Positions 53,501 through 61,592 of a stretch of 64,000 bases of DNA are shown piece by piece (positions within the stretch are counted from its first letter, which is position 1; each line of letters opens with the position of its first letter). Both the position numbers and the translations under genes were made by a program. Under the pieces are notes generated by a model that did no database searches, had not been told where the DNA came from, and saw only the letters and a list, made by a program, of their open reading frames with translations. Location: the NCBI GenBank assembly GCA_018881555.1, contig JACAXG010000070.1:1922001-1986000 (forward strand), written 5' to 3'. The stretch comes from Amblyornis subalaris (taxonomy: Eukaryota > Chordata > Aves > Passeriformes > Ptilonorhynchidae).

Positions 53501-56500
53501 TAGAATGAAACTGGCTGAAGAAGAAAGACAACAAAAAACCCTACACAAAACAAAACAAAAAAAGACCCCCTCAAGAAAACCCACGAAGAACTTGCAAAAA
53601 AATAACTGAGTTGCTTTTTATTCANTGCAATATAGCCTCAAAGTATTTAATATTCCAAACACATGCAGAATTATTTGCACATTCATTTATTAATATTTAT
53701 TACTGGCAGTACTTTGCTTTATNGAAAAAAGGAAAGTCATTAGCATGATAATTTGATCTCTATCTCAACAAAAAAGATGAACTGCAGAAGCATCATTTTG
53801 AATTCTTTCATCCACTGANAGACTTACCTTTTCTGTGGTCTATAAAGATTTTTTAACATGATATAACTGCTGAGAACAACTTTCTTCTAATAAATTTGAT
53901 TTACTTAAAAAACATAAAATGGATAGAAAATTTACAACTCAGAGATAAAAAGAGCAATTGCTAAGTNTTAACAGAAGAAAACACTGAACCTATCTGAAGA
54001 ATGGAAAGGCTGGATGTGAAGGAAAAANAAATCCTACAACTGTGCCCCATTTACTCATGTATTTTATATGGCAAAAGTAACACTGAAAACATGTTCTAAA
54101 TCAAATCAAGATCCTGAATTTGTTTTATTTTGTACTTGGCTGTTGGCTACAACAATAAGACCATTATTCTCGTAGAAAGAGTTGTGGCTTTCTGAGGCTA
54201 TTTGAGTAGAGGATATTTTATGCCACTTATGTTCAAGGTGGTCTTTGCTGTATATAAGAGCAGCTTGTCTTCTTTACACATTGATGAAATCGCTCTCAAC
54301 GGCAATTTTAAAAAGAGCTCTACAAGTATAATAAGAGAGCCATCATCTATTTTTTTTCCTCATGTTATTCATGTACCTATTTTCTAAACCTTAGCCTACT
54401 AACCAATTNATACTTCTCTATGAATTTAAGTGACATTTGAACACCTGGATGCAGAAATATCATTGGCTAATGAAAGGACTTTTAGGAAGCAAGGTTTAGT
54501 GCTATTTTTCAAGTGTTCTCTATTCATAAAGAACATTAAGACACAACCATACATTTGTACTTGCATCTTCTTTTAATNTTTACAACTGAAAACTATCTAT
54601 CTATCTGTGTACGTACTCTATTTTTTCACCTTAATATAAAATCTTTTTTTTTAGATTCTTGCAAATTTGAAAGTTGTGTAAGAGACAAGCCACAATGTTT
54701 TTGAAACCTTTCATTTTAGGTAAGTAGCAGACANTCACCCCAAGACAATCATCACTGCAGATAAAGGATTACACCTCTCTGTTACAGAAAAGTATTAAAA
54801 CTAAAAAGCTTTTCTCTGTTACTTATGAANTATCTTCCTTTTTCTTTCTGATTCTTCCTCTTTTTTTCTTTCTTTCTCCCATTCTCTTCTCGAAAGTCAG
54901 GCTTTAAAATGGTTAAGAAATAAAGATTCTGTCAATTGCTATTCTACTCCTTTTCTGTTATAGTGACGATACTTTTTTCTTAGAGGCTGAAAGAGCAGCA
55001 GAGGAAGAAGTGGATCCTTAGCGATCTAAATGATATCAGGATGCTGAATAAGCAGGAGAGCATAGTTTTTTGATTTTTAAAATAATTTCACACAAACATC
55101 TATTTTTCTTGAGACTGTGTCCCAAATCTTGAGTAAAAGGCTACATTAAGCAAAAANAGTACTTTCAAAGGAAGTAACACAGCTGAACATTAAGGTTTTT
55201 CCCGCCATTTTTTTTTTTAGAATTACGCAGATAGATGGGTTTTTCCCATGTTTTTTTGAGACAATTTTAACTTTGATTTCCTGCATGTCTGTCTTGGATT
55301 CTTAACTCAAAGAAGCATTAATAATCCCACCTTGATTTTTTACAAGTTAATACTACTGTCGCATTTGTGGTTTGCTCTTATGTTCCTTTCCAGAGAAAAG
55401 AGAAGAAGTAAGGCTAAGGCTGAGGTTTCCCAAATGAATGAGTCACACTCGGAAGTAATCTTCGGATATTTTGGTCATTCTCATCCTTTCCTCCAATAAA
55501 AGAGAAAAAATCCCCAAACCCAGAAGAGAAAATTCTTCAGGTAAACCAGACACATCTTAGCACCATTCAAATGTAAATTGCTGCTGCAAGACTTTGCATT
55601 ATTTGTGCAAATGTTTTAGAAAGTGATCCTTGCTAGTTTTAGTGCATTTTCCCTCCAATCCCAGCAAATTAAACTCTTGAATTTCAATTAGACTTTTGAC
55701 CCAACAGACACTCTTAAACGAGACTCAATTGAGCAGGCATGGTAACTGCTCAGAAAAAGGACTGACTTGCCAACAATGAAAGAGCAGTTATACTGGAATA
55801 ATTGATAAAATTTAAACCAATAATTCTCTTAAATCCTCAATAAAGAAACACAGGAGTCAACAGNCTAACAAAAGTCCTTGTCTTATACCTCACGTATTCC
55901 CCTTTTGCAAAGTAAGATTATCCAAAGCATTAGCAATTTAAAATAGGAGGGGAGCAAACCTGAGCTCAGCTGGAGGTTGAAATTCTGGCTTCCATTTGGT
56001 TTTGATTTTCTTNGTTGGCTATTTTTCTGCACTTCATAAAAACAGTATCATACTGCTTTCATATTACCAAATCAAATAAGAATTGCATTGCAGAGTCTTT
56101 GAACNGGGTCTAAAATACAGCGTTCATAAGATTTCAGCATAGATACTAAGTGAAATTATAGAGAAGACCTCGAAGAAAAAACATCTNTGCTTTACTTCAT
56201 AGCAAATCCTTAATTCCTAGTGGTGACACCTTTTACGTTAGCAGCAAGGGAAATTTATGATATCCAAAAGCTTTTTATATAACACTAAGATTATTAACCA
56301 ATAGTTTACTACTATCCTTAAGGCTTCCATTCACCTCCTGCTTCTGAAACTGTGTTCTGTAACAGGAGAGNTTTGTTTCAAACAAAAAACTGACTGCGAA
56401 TATTCTGAACAGGTACTGAAGACCACAAAAAAATTTGACATTTTATTAACACTCTCAGGCACATGGTGTGATTCTTGGGATGTCCTGTCTGGTGGGAATT

Positions 56501-59500
56501 TGACTCAATGATCCTATTGGGTTCTTTCCAACTTAGCATATTCTATGATTATAAACATTAGAGTATTAACATTTTTATCAAGTACATAAATTGTCTATTT
56601 CCAAATGTTATTACTTTTTGTGGTTTCCAAATAAGCCCTGTTGAACAGCTATACTTAGCTAAAACTGGACTTACAAATTTTCTGATGCAATTTAGTTGAA
56701 GATCTATAATTTAAGAATTAAATGTAGAAATATGTAGTTCTGTAATTTTCACTTGCTTCATTTGGAATTCTTTTAGCTCTCAGTTTTTCTTTGAATGCTG
56801 ACTCAAAGAAGTCAAATATTTCTTTTTCAGAATCCATAAGCGGTGAAACTATTATCTTTATTATTTTATTGAAGGCGATACCCTTTACTTTAACCCCTGC
56901 CCTCAAATATTCCATAAATACCATTTATAAAATAAATCCATCCATAACAAAATTTCCCATTTCCCCACTACTTCAGAAATTTTTTTACAAAATCAAACCA
57001 GTGAAGCTACCTTGTCTTCCAAAAAAGTTTTCAACACTACCCAAAATTTATTGTGAATGTATGAATGTATTTGTTCAACTCTGAGAAGTTTTAGACATGC
57101 AAAATGAATCCTTAGATAATTCTAAAACAAGTAAGTGATGACTTTCCCGTTCAAGTAGCAAAAAACTAGCCTAGAACTGGATGGAGACATTCTACCACAA
57201 TACATTATCTAGAAAAGCACAACAAAAACAGAAAAAAAATACATTTCAACAGTCATGTTAAGCCAAATGTTTAAACGTAGCTTCTGCTACCCATATCTTC
57301 CTGTTGAATCCAAAGAAAGAGTTACTTCCAGTTATTTAACATAGCTTTTTAATTGCAAATACAATTTGTATTGTTATTTATATTCCTACTGTTACTAATA
57401 AGCAAACTAGAAAATTTACATTACTATCACATAAACACTTCTGGAAAATGAAAGCACTTTTATACTTACTCTTTATAACAGACACTGAATTTTAAGTTAG
57501 TGTTACTGAATGTACTTTTTTAATAAATATAGAAAACATTTACAATCTATGATAATTTGGCTGGAACCAATTTATGTACTGAAAACTAGAGAGACAATAG
57601 GCTTTTAAGAACAAGTGAGTATTTCCACAGAGACACAAATCAACCTAATAAAAATACCAGTTAAATGATTTTTGATGCCTAGTATTTTTACAGTACTGAA
57701 ATCTTCTGAAAACACATTAAAACTACCAAACTTTAAGAGAACAGCAGTATGAAACTGTAATAATGTTTAGCCAAATGCCTGCTACTGCTCCTATGACATT
57801 CTGTATTTCATCACTANAGACTGTTTTAAAAAACTTGTGTTATTGCAGCAGCTTTAATAAACAGAACTGAAGTGGGAGACTGCTGCCTACACATCACATA
57901 ACACTTGTAACATCAGTATACATTTTAGGTTTCTCACCTTGTCAATCATTTTGCGGGCTTCCATTTCTTCAGAATTGGGATTTTCCAACTCAATAGTGTA
58001 AGTACCTTTGTCACTCTGGTCATCCTCATTGTCCTTTTCAGTAGCAGCAGAAATATGTTGGCTTTTCAACTTTTTGTCTATCTCCTGGTTCTGACTAGGC
58101 CTATGGCCAAGGCTTCCTGAACTCCTTAACAGTGCAGCTTGTAAGGCAGGTATTGCAGCAGAGGGTTCTTCTGATTTTTGTTTTAGAAGTTTGGCATGAA
58201 CACCATGTACTGCTCTGTGATGTGCTGAGCTAGCTTGCACATTTGAAGGGACTGCTTTCTCTCCTGATGTAGGTTTTACTCTTTCAGCTCGTGCATGAGA
58301 TGTTGGAGATGGAGATTCTGGGCACAGAGCTCCTACATTCTGAGAAAAAGAGTAAGAACGTCTCTTGCGAGGATGGTCTTCATCAAAAAACTCAATCATA
58401 AAGGCAGTTTGACTCAAACCAGCTTGCTCTTGCTGCTTTTCTGTGGAATGGACTTTCTGGTGTGACTTTTTCAGCTCTGTGTGATGATGCCTTAAGTGTT
58501 CTTCAAGTGCTGCCCGTTTACTGTAATGCCGATGTGCACCAATATTTTCTGAATCACTTTGTGTACCATCATCATGCTTATTCCCTACAAGCAAAGAAAA
58601 ACCATTTNTAGCGCAATGAAACAAAGAAAGACCTCAACTCAACACATTAAAAAAATCCCAAGTGGCAAACTAGAAAGGAAATCAAACTGGATTTCTGTTT
58701 AAACTCCAACAGCTTAGAGTACCTGGCTCTGNGAATTTTGTACAGTTCCTGGAAATGCAATCAACTTGCTAAAAATCAAACAATGGAACATTTTAGAAGC
58801 TGATCAGTAACAGCAGTGCATTTGAATTATCNTTTTCACTAATATTCTCATCTGTGAATACTTATCAGTGATGTACAACAGCCAGTATTTTACCAGCTGT
58901 ATTATACTATGTTTTTGAATTATATTAATTTTGTTACACAGCCAGTTGATTACAAATGACTACTGACACATTCTAGGCAGGGATAAGAGGAAAANGAAAA
59001 CCTTGATATAGTCCTTCCAATAGCAGAAAGAGAACCACAGTTCATATTGCTGGATTCCTCCCACATTTACAACAGTTTATCATGAGAAATGTCTAGTTAA
59101 AATTGGATTGGATTCTTTAGTACTCTTTCCAAGAAGAGCAATGAGTTTTTCTGTAATTCACTCCACTCAGCATCNGATGTATGCATGTAAAATGGTTGTT
59201 ATGACCTACTCATTCCACAAACGACTTCAAGAACTATGAATAAGGATTACATATTTATTAAAATCATATATATGCCTATAAATATGCTTTACAGTGATAC
59301 CTGAAAATGCACAGAAGGCTGGATACCTACACATACTAAATCATATCTAACACAGAGCAACTTCATGTACAATGAAAGTGTCAATGCTCCTAAGTTTTAG
59401 CTCAGTACCTGGGAAGGAACTGAGCTTCACCCTCTTTGAACTTTGGATCAAGCCTTACTCATGTATATACAGAATGTACAATTTCTGTATTTTTGATTCT

Positions 59501-61592
59501 CAAGAGAATAGTTTTTTAAAGGTTTTCTCATTTAAATAGGATATACAGCTACTATTCAGTTAAATAGTAATTACATATTGGCTAATCTTGCTTATCAGAC
59601 TAATATCACTGAAAACACAGCTGAAATTCCAACTTACATTCCTGTTTTCTACTTATTAGAATAGTGCCTACAAAAATGATGTGATGATTTACATACTTCC
59701 AAACAGTAATAAACCAATATCAACACCATAACGAAAGTCATATAACATAATTTTAGCAGTGGGATTTCAGTACAGAATATTGTAAGAGAAATATCCAATA
59801 AGCTTTGAGTTTTTGGAAAAAATCAAACTTTCAAAGCAGCTAGGTATATTCCCTACCTAAAAATACAAGTAATGAGTGAGAATACAAGCAGCCCATGGAA
59901 GATTACAAAATTCAGGTATTTATTATGCTCATATGCACCCCATAACTTACACCTCTTTCAGATGAAAATTTATCAGACTTAGAGAAGTTTCTGCCAGGAA
60001 AAGGCTTATAAACAAAGCCCCTTCCTATTTATCAAAGTGTCATGGGAAGTATTTTAAAGAGTGTTCATAAATACAATATGTTTACGTGAAGACCAAAGAA
60101 TGTAATTTACACTAGAAGAAAGAATATGCTAGTACATTAATATAATTCTGTTTTCAGAATTTTATTTTTAGCCTAATTTGAAAGAATCAGCCTTAGAAAG
60201 CAGACTTTGATCAATAAGACAAAGAATGTTATACCCAGTCCCAGGTTATTTAAGAGCTAGACATGGTAAAGTTGCAGAGTAAAGGAAAATGAGAATTGTA
60301 GGGTTNATCTGCTGAAATTAAAAACAGAAAACAAGAGAGAATTGGAAAATTTTTTCAGAAGTTTGAATGGTACTAGAATCTTCAACTGAACATCAAAACT
60401 ATTGTCTTCTCTGTTCTGTTAAGTGACACTCGAAAGTATATTTAACATTTGATTTAATTTTANTTGAAATGTCATTGTCTGCAATAAATGAACATGTACG
60501 ATCACCTGTAACTCCATTCATCAGCAGCACCCTTATGAATACAATATTCCACAAGTTGAGTATAAAAAATGAAGCTCTTGCTTTCTGTCAGATTCCTGAC
60601 TCAAACTTGACTCCACCAAAGATGATCCATATAAGCAAAATGACTATATGATGTATTCTTTGCCANAAATGTTTTTCTTAAAACACAAATATTCACAGAA
60701 CACATGCTATTAAAAGAGTTGCTAAAAGCATAAACTGAACTTCAGAGCTTTGATTCTAAAAAGCAATTGAGCTTTTTAAAATAATTAATGAGAAAAAGTG
60801 AAACATAAAAAATTTAACTAAGGTTTGGGTTTTTTCCTTTTCTTTTTCAAGATCAATGTTTAAATACCTAATGTTTTCAGCCATACTAGAACACCTCCAA
60901 TTAGCATACCGATTGTAAGATGATTCAGCATTTGGTTTCTTATGCTTTTTTTAAGACTTAATACAGCAATAAAATTTCCCAGCCCAGATCCTTGCACACA
61001 TGTGGAGTACCTATGATTTCAACTCAACTCCACAAGGCTCAGGGATCCTCTAACTGGATGCTGGTGAGGAATCATTGCTTTCAGAATTAAGCATAGCTGG
61101 AATTATTCACTTTACCTTTCAGTCTCTTCAAGTACACTGGAACATCACTCTTAATACTTTTGGAATCCTCCTCTGTTGGTTCCCATATCATTCTAGGAGG
61201 ATTGTTCTGTGCGAGCCAATCTGCTACTTTGCTCTCCGCAGCCATCATCACCGTTTGAAGCCCAGGCAGGTCCTGACCACTGGAGGAAGAAGGCTTTTTT
61301 GACTTGTGACGCTGCTCCGATGTGAATTTTGTCACATGATCTTTGATCTTTACTTTTCCTGGAGTGTTGTCATCAAATTCAATGGTAAAGGAAGCATGCC
61401 CTGAAGCTGCTGCGTGGGAGCTTTGGGTATCTTTTGTTGGAATTTCATGAATAGTGCTCTCTGCTACCTGTGAAGCTTGCTGGCACTCTTTAGTAGGGAT
61501 TTCAAAATAGCTGGGCTCCCTACAGAAAGGATAAAGTTCTTCACTTGCAGATGCAGATTGCTCCTCAGCTTGCTTGGCATCTGTGCTGGATC
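11281..61592 (-). CDS. CEP170: CEP170, centrosomal protein of 170 kDa (C-terminal ~1430 residues, 12 constitutive exons; 5' part outside window)
   Basis: This is a spliced gene on the minus strand. Joined exons (high to low): 61592-61116, 58584-57938, 44886-44737, 38438-38312, 35464-33674, 27839-27605, 22793-22616, 21218-21051, 20754-20666, 16063-15970, 13114-13063, 11567-11281. Together they give 4295 nt, all with AG/GT borders and matching phases. The product matches what I know of vertebrate CEP170: blocks such as [51 protein letters not shown] and [19 protein letters not shown] are diagnostic, and distinguish it from the paralogue CEP170B. Known family role: mother-centriole subdistal appendages and spindle microtubules, substrate of PLK1, and partner of kinesin-13 motors. 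The N-terminal FHA domain is not in the window; human CEP170 is about 1584 residues, so roughly 150 residues are missing upstream. No frameshift or internal stop is seen. The gene spans more than 50 kb here, with introns of 0.3 to 13 kb. Confidence 0.95.
11568..13062 (-). other. CEP170 intron K-L
   Basis: AT-rich intron of 1495 nt, GT...AG borders, no repeat or other gene recognised. Confidence 0.85.
13063..13114 (-). CDS. CEP170: CEP170 coding exon K (52 nt)
   Basis: This is the smallest constitutive exon: 17 codons plus one base. It encodes [17 protein letters not shown], an amphipathic helix continuing into exon L. The acceptor is GTTTCTTTTCTAG and the donor CTGCAAG|GTACAA. A CR1 element's tail lies only 27 nt upstream of the exon start, inside the usual branch-point interval. 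Confidence 0.93.
13142..13402 (-). mobile_element. CR1 element next to CEP170 exon K acceptor
   Basis: The plus strand begins ATCATAGAATCATAGAATT, the reverse of a CR1 tail. It continues with GGGTTGGAAGAGACCTTTAA, CACCTCCTGGGATGGTGACT and CACCACCTCCCTGGGCACCT, all classic CR1. It is in the same orientation as CEP170, so its 3' tail points at exon K. Confidence 0.95.
13403..14052. other. GC-rich unidentified intronic segment between two CR1 copies
   Basis: This is markedly GC-richer than the flanking intron, especially 13440-13700 and 13870-13960. It contains a minus-strand open frame of 138 codons (13365-13781) that partly overlaps the CR1 and has no recognisable domain. It may be an old repeat of another family. 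It also holds a perfect 20-nt palindrome at 13410-13429. Confidence 0.4.
14053..14225 (-). mobile_element. CR1 element, second copy in intron J-K
   Basis: Plus-strand text reads CAGAATATCCTGAGCTGGAA, GGGACCCACAAGGATCATTG, CCCTGCACAGGACACCCCAA and ATCACACCATGTGCCTGAGC, the reverse complement of a CR1 3' region common in birds. It belongs to a different CR1 subfamily from the 13142 copy and resembles the copy at 56455. Confidence 0.92.
14226..15969 (-). other. CEP170 intron J-K, unique remainder
   Basis: AT-rich intronic sequence, nothing recognised. The whole intron runs 13115-15969. Confidence 0.8.
15970..16063 (-). CDS. CEP170: CEP170 coding exon J
   Basis: The exon is 94 nt. Acceptor TTTCTTTCTCCTAG is a strong polypyrimidine-AG site and the donor is AGCATG|GTATGA. 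It encodes [20 protein letters not shown] and [11 protein letters not shown]. Most positions agree with the mammalian protein as I know it (family sequence has NWDDIESKL here). It is too short and too interrupted to stand out as an open frame; it was recognised by translation and splice phase. Confidence 0.94.
16064..20665 (-). other. CEP170 intron I-J
   Basis: The intron is 4602 nt. It holds an A run at 17626-17639 and a CR1 coding remnant at 18612-18925; otherwise it is AT-rich and featureless. Confidence 0.85.
18612..18925 (+). mobile_element. CR1 remnant with C-terminal reverse-transcriptase reading frame
   Basis: An open frame at 18628-18870 translates to [38 protein letters not shown] and [20 protein letters not shown]. 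This is the conserved end of the CR1 pol (ORF2) polyprotein. The match continues with GAGTCCAGAGGAGTGCCATG and fades near 18925, before the usual CR1 tail. It lies antisense to CEP170. It is a fragment and cannot be functional. Confidence 0.93.
20666..20754 (-). CDS. CEP170: CEP170 coding exon I
   Basis: The exon is 89 nt. Acceptor CTTTTTGCAG precedes GTTATGGGG and the donor is ATCAG|GTGGGT. It encodes [20 protein letters not shown] and SIDKTAGKI, which is nearly invariant in vertebrate CEP170. It ends with AG and exon J supplies the third base (Arg). It is part of the C-terminal region implicated in microtubule association. Confidence 0.94.
20755..21050 (-). other. CEP170 intron H-I (296 nt)
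   Basis: This is the shortest intron of the gene in the window; nothing else is seen in it. Confidence 0.9.
21051..21218 (-). CDS. CEP170: CEP170 coding exon H
   Basis: The exon is 168 nt (56 codons), phase 0 at both ends. The acceptor is TTATCCCACAG and the donor GATGAA|GTGAGT. It encodes [20 protein letters not shown], a variable linker ([16 protein letters not shown]) and [12 protein letters not shown]. The conserved ends and divergent middle are typical of this CEP170 region. An intron of only 296 nt separates it from exon I. Confidence 0.94.
21219..22615 (-). other. CEP170 intron G-H
   Basis: AT-rich intron of 1397 nt, with an extra 30 nt if the proximal donor of exon G is used. Nothing else recognised. 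Confidence 0.85.
22616..22793 (-). CDS. CEP170: CEP170 coding exon G, with two alternative donors
   Basis: The acceptor is TTATTACTAG (AG at 22795-22794). The exon encodes [20 protein letters not shown], a helical stretch with coiled-coil character, then a Ser/Thr/Ala linker ([20 protein letters not shown]) and SAIDTREE. Two donors are available: GAAGAG|GTAGGA (exon ending at 22646, 148 nt) and CATAAG|GTTCTT (ending at 22616, 178 nt). The longer form adds [10 protein letters not shown] and both forms keep phase 0 into exon H (LVDRVF). The proximal donor is closer to consensus. I recall both forms for mammalian CEP170, but not with certainty. Confidence 0.93.
22794..27604 (-). other. CEP170 intron F-G
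   Basis: The intron is 4811 nt. A GC-richer patch at 23440-23815 carries a plus-strand frame of 120 codons with no recognisable domain. A minus-strand frame at 25862-26080 is strongly hydrophobic but unrecognised. Short CAA and A tracts occur near 25810 and 25325. Confidence 0.8.
27605..27839 (-). CDS. CEP170: CEP170 coding exon F
   Basis: The 235-nt exon follows an acceptor ACTAATTTAG (AG at 27841-27840) and ends GCAAG|GTTGGT. It encodes [40 protein letters not shown] and a stretch ending [18 protein letters not shown]. The start completes a Val codon with exon E (SPS-V-SARWRR), as expected for CEP170. The last third begins a predicted coiled-coil helix that continues into exon G. The donor GTTGGT is weak compared with the GTRAGT consensus. 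Third codon positions are GC-richer than the surrounding intron, which fits coding selection. Confidence 0.93.
27840..33673 (-). other. CEP170 intron E-F
   Basis: The intron is 5834 nt. It contains the candidate 51-nt cassette exon at 29399-29449, which would divide it into 4224 and 1559 nt introns. A slightly GC-richer stretch at 30240-30540 is unexplained. No interspersed repeat recognised. Confidence 0.85.
29399..29449 (-). CDS. CEP170: Candidate CEP170 cassette exon (51 nt, in frame)
   Basis: The segment is bounded by an acceptor (TTTTGTACACAG, AG at 29451-29450) and a donor (ACAGTG|GTAGAG at 29399/29398). It starts with two bases that complete a codon with exon E's final G and ends with one base that fits exon F. 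Inclusion therefore keeps the frame and adds 17 residues, [17 protein letters not shown]. No stop interrupts it. The upstream polypyrimidine tract is only moderate. I do not recall this peptide in the reference human protein, so it may be tissue-specific, lineage-specific or a chance exon-like segment. Confidence 0.5.
33674..35464 (-). CDS. CEP170: CEP170 large central coding exon E
   Basis: At 1791 nt (596 codons plus split codons) this is by far the largest exon. The acceptor is TTTCATTTTTAG (AG at 35466-35465) and the donor CCCTCAG|GTATGT at 33674/33673. It begins [20 protein letters not shown]. It carries [20 protein letters not shown], then [20 protein letters not shown] (a likely helix), [60 protein letters not shown] and [15 protein letters not shown], and ends [20 protein letters not shown]. 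It is Ser/Thr/Lys/Arg-rich and probably disordered, with many SP, TP and RxxS candidate phosphosites. Two ambiguous bases fall inside. The one near 33885 sits in a CTN codon, so it is Leu whatever the base. The other (35252 area) is at the first base of an NGT codon and leaves the residue open. Confidence 0.95.
35465..38311 (-). other. CEP170 intron D-E
   Basis: The intron is 2847 nt. A weak CR1-like match at about 35578-35625 (CCATCCCGCTGTTCTCTGGC, GGATCAATTATACTTAGA) may be a very old remnant in the minus orientation. The rest is unremarkable; open frames at 36161-36690 show no domain. Confidence 0.8.
35578..35625 (-). mobile_element. Possible degenerate CR1 remnant
   Basis: It resembles the CR1 stretch with CCCTGCTCT and GGATCAACTATACCTAGA read in reverse orientation. 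It is short and diverged. Confidence 0.35.
38312..38438 (-). CDS. CEP170: CEP170 coding exon D
   Basis: The 127-nt exon starts in phase 0 after TTTCTTCCTTAG and ends AAC G|GTATTA. It encodes [40 protein letters not shown] and EN. The Trp-containing [20 protein letters not shown] block is strongly characteristic of the CEP170 family. The reading frame is interrupted by short introns on both sides, so no long open frame marks it; it was found by splice signals and protein similarity. The trailing G joins AC of exon E to make an Asp codon ([12 protein letters not shown]). Confidence 0.93.
38439..44736 (-). other. CEP170 intron C-D
   Basis: The intron is 6298 nt with one CR1 3' end at 42430-42528; otherwise AT-rich and without recognised features. 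Confidence 0.85.
42430..42528 (+). mobile_element. CR1 3' end fragment
   Basis: It contains GGAGGTTGGACGGGATGATC, TCCAGAGGTCTCTTCCAACC and the tail CTATTCTGCAGTTCTGTGAA, a standard CR1 terminus. It is antisense to CEP170 and severely 5'-truncated (about 100 nt). Confidence 0.92.
44737..44886 (-). CDS. CEP170: CEP170 coding exon C
   Basis: The exon is 150 nt, exactly 50 codons, phase 0 at both ends, so it is symmetric and could be skipped without a frameshift. The acceptor is TTTCATTTTCAG and the donor GAG|GTAGAA. It encodes [20 protein letters not shown] and continues to [17 protein letters not shown] and FLDTE. The same order is found in vertebrate CEP170. It lies after the largest intron of the window (13 kb). 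Confidence 0.93.
48737..49198 (+). mobile_element. CR1 element, 3' part with tail
   Basis: Recognisable CR1 order: GTGTCCCCCATACAAGGGAG and ACATTGTCTAACTGGAG, then CACCAAGATGGTCAAGACTA, CAGCCAGGCTCTTCACC, AAGGGGACAAGGGACAACTC, GGGTTGGACTAGAGA and the end GTGATTCTATGCT. It has several indels and no intact frame. It is antisense to CEP170. Confidence 0.92.
54835..54892. repeat. Pyrimidine-rich low-complexity tract
   Basis: A T/C run of about 58 nt (plus strand) with few purines, intronic. Confidence 0.7.
56455..56555 (+). mobile_element. CR1 3' end fragment
   Basis: It contains CACATGGTGTGATTCTTGGG, GATGTCCTGTCTGGTG, GACTCAATGATCC and TTCTTTCCAACTTAGCATAT, followed by TCTATGATTAT. It is the same subfamily as the 14053-14225 copy, in the opposite orientation. 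Confidence 0.9.
57938..58584 (-). CDS. CEP170: CEP170 coding exon B
   Basis: The 647-nt exon lies between acceptor CTTGTAG (AG at 58586-58585) and donor GACAAG|GTGAGA at 57938/57937. It encodes 215 codons plus two leading bases. The segment starts [18 protein letters not shown], then a His-rich stretch ([11 protein letters not shown]). [20 protein letters not shown] follows and resembles the FTIEFDD block of exon A. The exon ends with [17 protein letters not shown] and ARKMIDK. It is acidic and basic by turns, rich in Ser, and probably mostly disordered. It ends in phase 0 and joins exon C (VFGVDD). The match to vertebrate CEP170 is clear. Confidence 0.94.
58585..61115 (-). other. CEP170 intron A-B
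   Basis: The intron is 2531 nt, AT-rich, with no repeat recognised. Confidence 0.85.
61116..61592 (-). CDS. CEP170: CEP170 coding exon A (first in window, internal exon)
   Basis: The 477-nt exon is read from an acceptor (TTCTTAATAG) at 61593-61594 to a donor (AAAG|GTAAAG) at 61116/61115. It begins with the last two bases of a codon, so the preceding exon, outside the window, must end in phase 1. It encodes about 158 residues, including [25 protein letters not shown], the block [20 protein letters not shown], and [20 protein letters not shown] near its end. These are recognisable CEP170 sequence. The upstream open reading frame (to 61746) is intronic read-through and not coding. The exon ends in G, which joins the next exon's GG to form a Gly codon (LKRLKG-NKHDDG). 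Confidence 0.93.

Larger units (their letters stand above)
44887..57937 (-). other. CEP170 intron B-C (13 kb)
   Basis: This is the largest complete intron. It holds two CR1 copies (48737-49198 and 56455-56555) and a pyrimidine-rich tract at 54835-54892. No other exon is expected, since exons B and C join directly in the known protein. Confidence 0.85.
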
